Assembly: GCA_003649745.1 (NCBI GenBank)
Contig: QMST01000027.1
Location: 1 to 6,822 of the forward strand
Reading direction: 5' to 3'
From: Thermoplasmata archaeon
GTDB taxonomy: Archaea; Thermoplasmatota; E2; DHVEG-1; B8-G13
Length of the DNA stretch: 6,822 bases
Below are positions 6,082-6,822 of the stretch, in pieces. Position 1 is the first letter of the stretch. Each line of letters begins with the position of its first letter. The translations under genes were made by a program, and so were the position numbers. Under the pieces are notes generated by a model. That model saw only the letters and a program-made list of their open reading frames with translations, was not told the origin of the DNA and made no database searches.

Positions 6082-6549
6082 ATGGCATTTGCGGTTATAA
6101 GAGTAAAAGGCACAGTAGGTGTAAACCCAAAAGCTAGAGAGACATTAAAAATGCTGAGATTAAACAGGGTAAACCACTGTGTAATAATCGAGGACAACAA
6201 TGAAAATTTTAAAGGAATGTTACAAAGGGCAAAAGACTATATCACATGGGGTGAGTTGGACAAAGAAACAGCTGTTAAGCTGATAAAAAAAAGAGGTCGT
6301 TTAACAGGTGACAAAGAAATCACAGATGAGTATGTAAAATCTGCAACACCATATAGCAACATAGAAGAACTAGCAACGGGAGTAGTTGAAAACAAAATAA
6401 GATATAGAGAGCTACCAGATATCAAACCTGTTTTAAGATTGAACCCACCTAGAAAGGGATACGAGGGAGTCAAAAGATCCTTCGCAGAGGGAGGAGCACT
6501 GGGTTATAGAGGCAAAGAAATAAATAAACTGATAAAAAGAATGATCTGA
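6082..6549 (+). CDS. rpl30p: 50S ribosomal protein L30 (uL30)
   Basis: uL30 is a 23S rRNA-binding large-subunit protein. The 155-residue form with a long C-terminal extension is archaeal; bacterial L30 is only about 60 residues. Core motifs are FAVIRVKGTVGVNPKARETL at 3-22, LRLNRVNHCVIIEDN at 25-39, and KGMLQRAKDYITWGELDKET at 44-63. The extension has KKRGRLTGDKEITDEYVKSA, the LRLNPPRKGYEGVKRSF block at 118-134, and GGALGYRGKEINKLIKRMI at the end. The ATG at 6082 is 1 nt after the uS5 stop and 11 nt after AAGGAGGA. It is the last ribosomal gene in view; the gene after it is separated by 79 nt and is not uL15, which usually follows. Confidence 0.97.
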   Translation: MAFAVIRVKGTVGVNPKARETLKMLRLNRVNHCVIIEDNNENFKGMLQRAKDYITWGELDKETAVKLIKKRGRLTGDKEITDEYVKSATPYSNIEELATGVVENKIRYRELPDIKPVLRLNPPRKGYEGVKRSFAEGGALGYRGKEINKLIKRMI

Positions 6550-6556
6550 AATATAT

Positions 6557-6619
6557 CAAAAAATACTTATATGAGTTATATTCATTAACTGAAAAATAAG
6601 AGTATAAGGGTAGGGTGAT
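6557..6619 (+). promoter_or_regulatory. Probable archaeal promoter and SD for the gene at 6629
   Basis: In the 79-nt gap after uL30, an A-rich stretch at 6557-6563 resembling a BRE precedes TTATAT at 6567-6572, a TATA-like box. TTATAT is repeated at 6576-6581. Typical archaeal spacing of about 25 nt would put transcription start near 6592-6606. GGTGAT at 6614-6619 matches the 16S anti-SD and lies 9 nt before the ATG at 6629. The promoter is inferred from sequence and spacing; the SD is more certain. Confidence 0.5.
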
Positions 6620-6628
6620 GTAAAAAAC

Positions 6629-6822
6629 ATGGAGGAAACCCTGTATGATATAGAAATATACAAAGATGAAGAGGGAAAGTTTTTAGGAAAAATATTCTCA
6701 GAGGTTGATGGGGTTAAGGAGTTTAAAAGCAACAGGTTAGAGGATTTACTAAGAGACATAACATTTGATATTCAACTAGCTTTGGATGAGTTTTCAAAGA
6801 GAAGTACACTATTCACAGATGA
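6629..6822 (+). CDS. Hypothetical protein, 3'-partial
   Basis: I do not recognise this gene. The ATG at 6629 opens a frame that stays open to the window edge: 64 full codons and two bases of the next. The SD GGTGAT at 6614-6619 is well placed, and a TATA-like box lies further upstream, so it appears to be transcribed separately from the ribosomal genes, though read-through is possible. The protein starts METLYDIE-like (MEETLYDIEIYKDEEGKF), suggesting a beta hairpin, then FSEVDGVKEFKSNRLEDLLR and a probable amphipathic helix (DITFDIQLALDEFSKR). The beta-hairpin-then-helix pattern loosely recalls small HicB-like proteins, but no diagnostic residue supports that and no HicA partner is visible. 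It is acidic, unlike its ribosomal neighbours, and has no signal peptide or membrane segment. Confidence 0.7.
   Translation, partial: MEETLYDIEIYKDEEGKFLGKIFSEVDGVKEFKSNRLEDLLRDITFDIQLALDEFSKRSTLFTD

Noticed and set aside
6550..6628. Terminator after uL30
   Set aside because: No clear T-run or hairpin is present on the coding strand; the gap is better explained by promoter-like sequence.

Overview
This window is a stretch of an archaeal ribosomal-protein operon (the spc-type cluster), all on the + strand and almost without gaps. In order it encodes uL14 (5' end cut off by the window edge), uL24, eS4, uL5, uS14, uS8, uL6, eL32, eL19, uL18, uS5 and uL30. After a 79-nt gap with its own promoter-like sequence comes the start of a small unrecognised protein that runs off the 3' edge. 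The proteins eS4, eL32 and eL19, which are shared by archaea and eukaryotes and have no bacterial counterpart, fit inside the otherwise universal order only in Archaea, so the domain assignment is firm.

The gene order is the standard euryarchaeal one. The DNA is AT-rich, the coding strand is very purine-rich, Lys is mostly AAA and Arg mostly AGA. Most genes have strong Shine-Dalgarno (SD) sequences. The eL32 protein carries an N-terminal helix-hairpin-helix (HhH) extension of a kind known from haloarchaea, but the protein chemistry here (Lys-rich, not acid-rich) is not halophilic. A non-halophilic euryarchaeal lineage, perhaps related to Thermoplasmatota, is my guess; the genus cannot be read from this window.

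Layout: 1-385 uL14; 386-445 spacer with several SD-like sites; 446-2296 uL24, eS4 and uL5, tightly joined (a 4-nt GTGA overlap, then 1 nt apart); 2296-2451 a 51-residue zinc-type uS14 overlapping uL5 by 1 nt; 2473-3440 uS8 and uL6; 3458-4834 eL32 and eL19; 4831-6549 uL18, uS5 and uL30; 6550-6628 promoter-bearing gap; 6629 to the end a partial hypothetical gene. Spacing between the ribosomal genes runs from a 4-nt overlap to 60 nt, which suggests one transcript with translational coupling.

All twelve ribosomal products are components of the 30S (eS4, uS14, uS8, uS5) or 50S (uL14, uL24, uL5, uL6, eL32, eL19, uL18, uL30) subunit. I see no mobile element, CRISPR array, RNA gene or novel defence or metabolic system. 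The points worth a second look are modest: Lys/Glu-rich tails on uL24 and eL19 and a similar linker in eL32, tail codons that double as the next gene's SD, a possible start-site ambiguity at eL32, and replacement of the expected uL15-secY continuation by a promoter and a small unknown gene.
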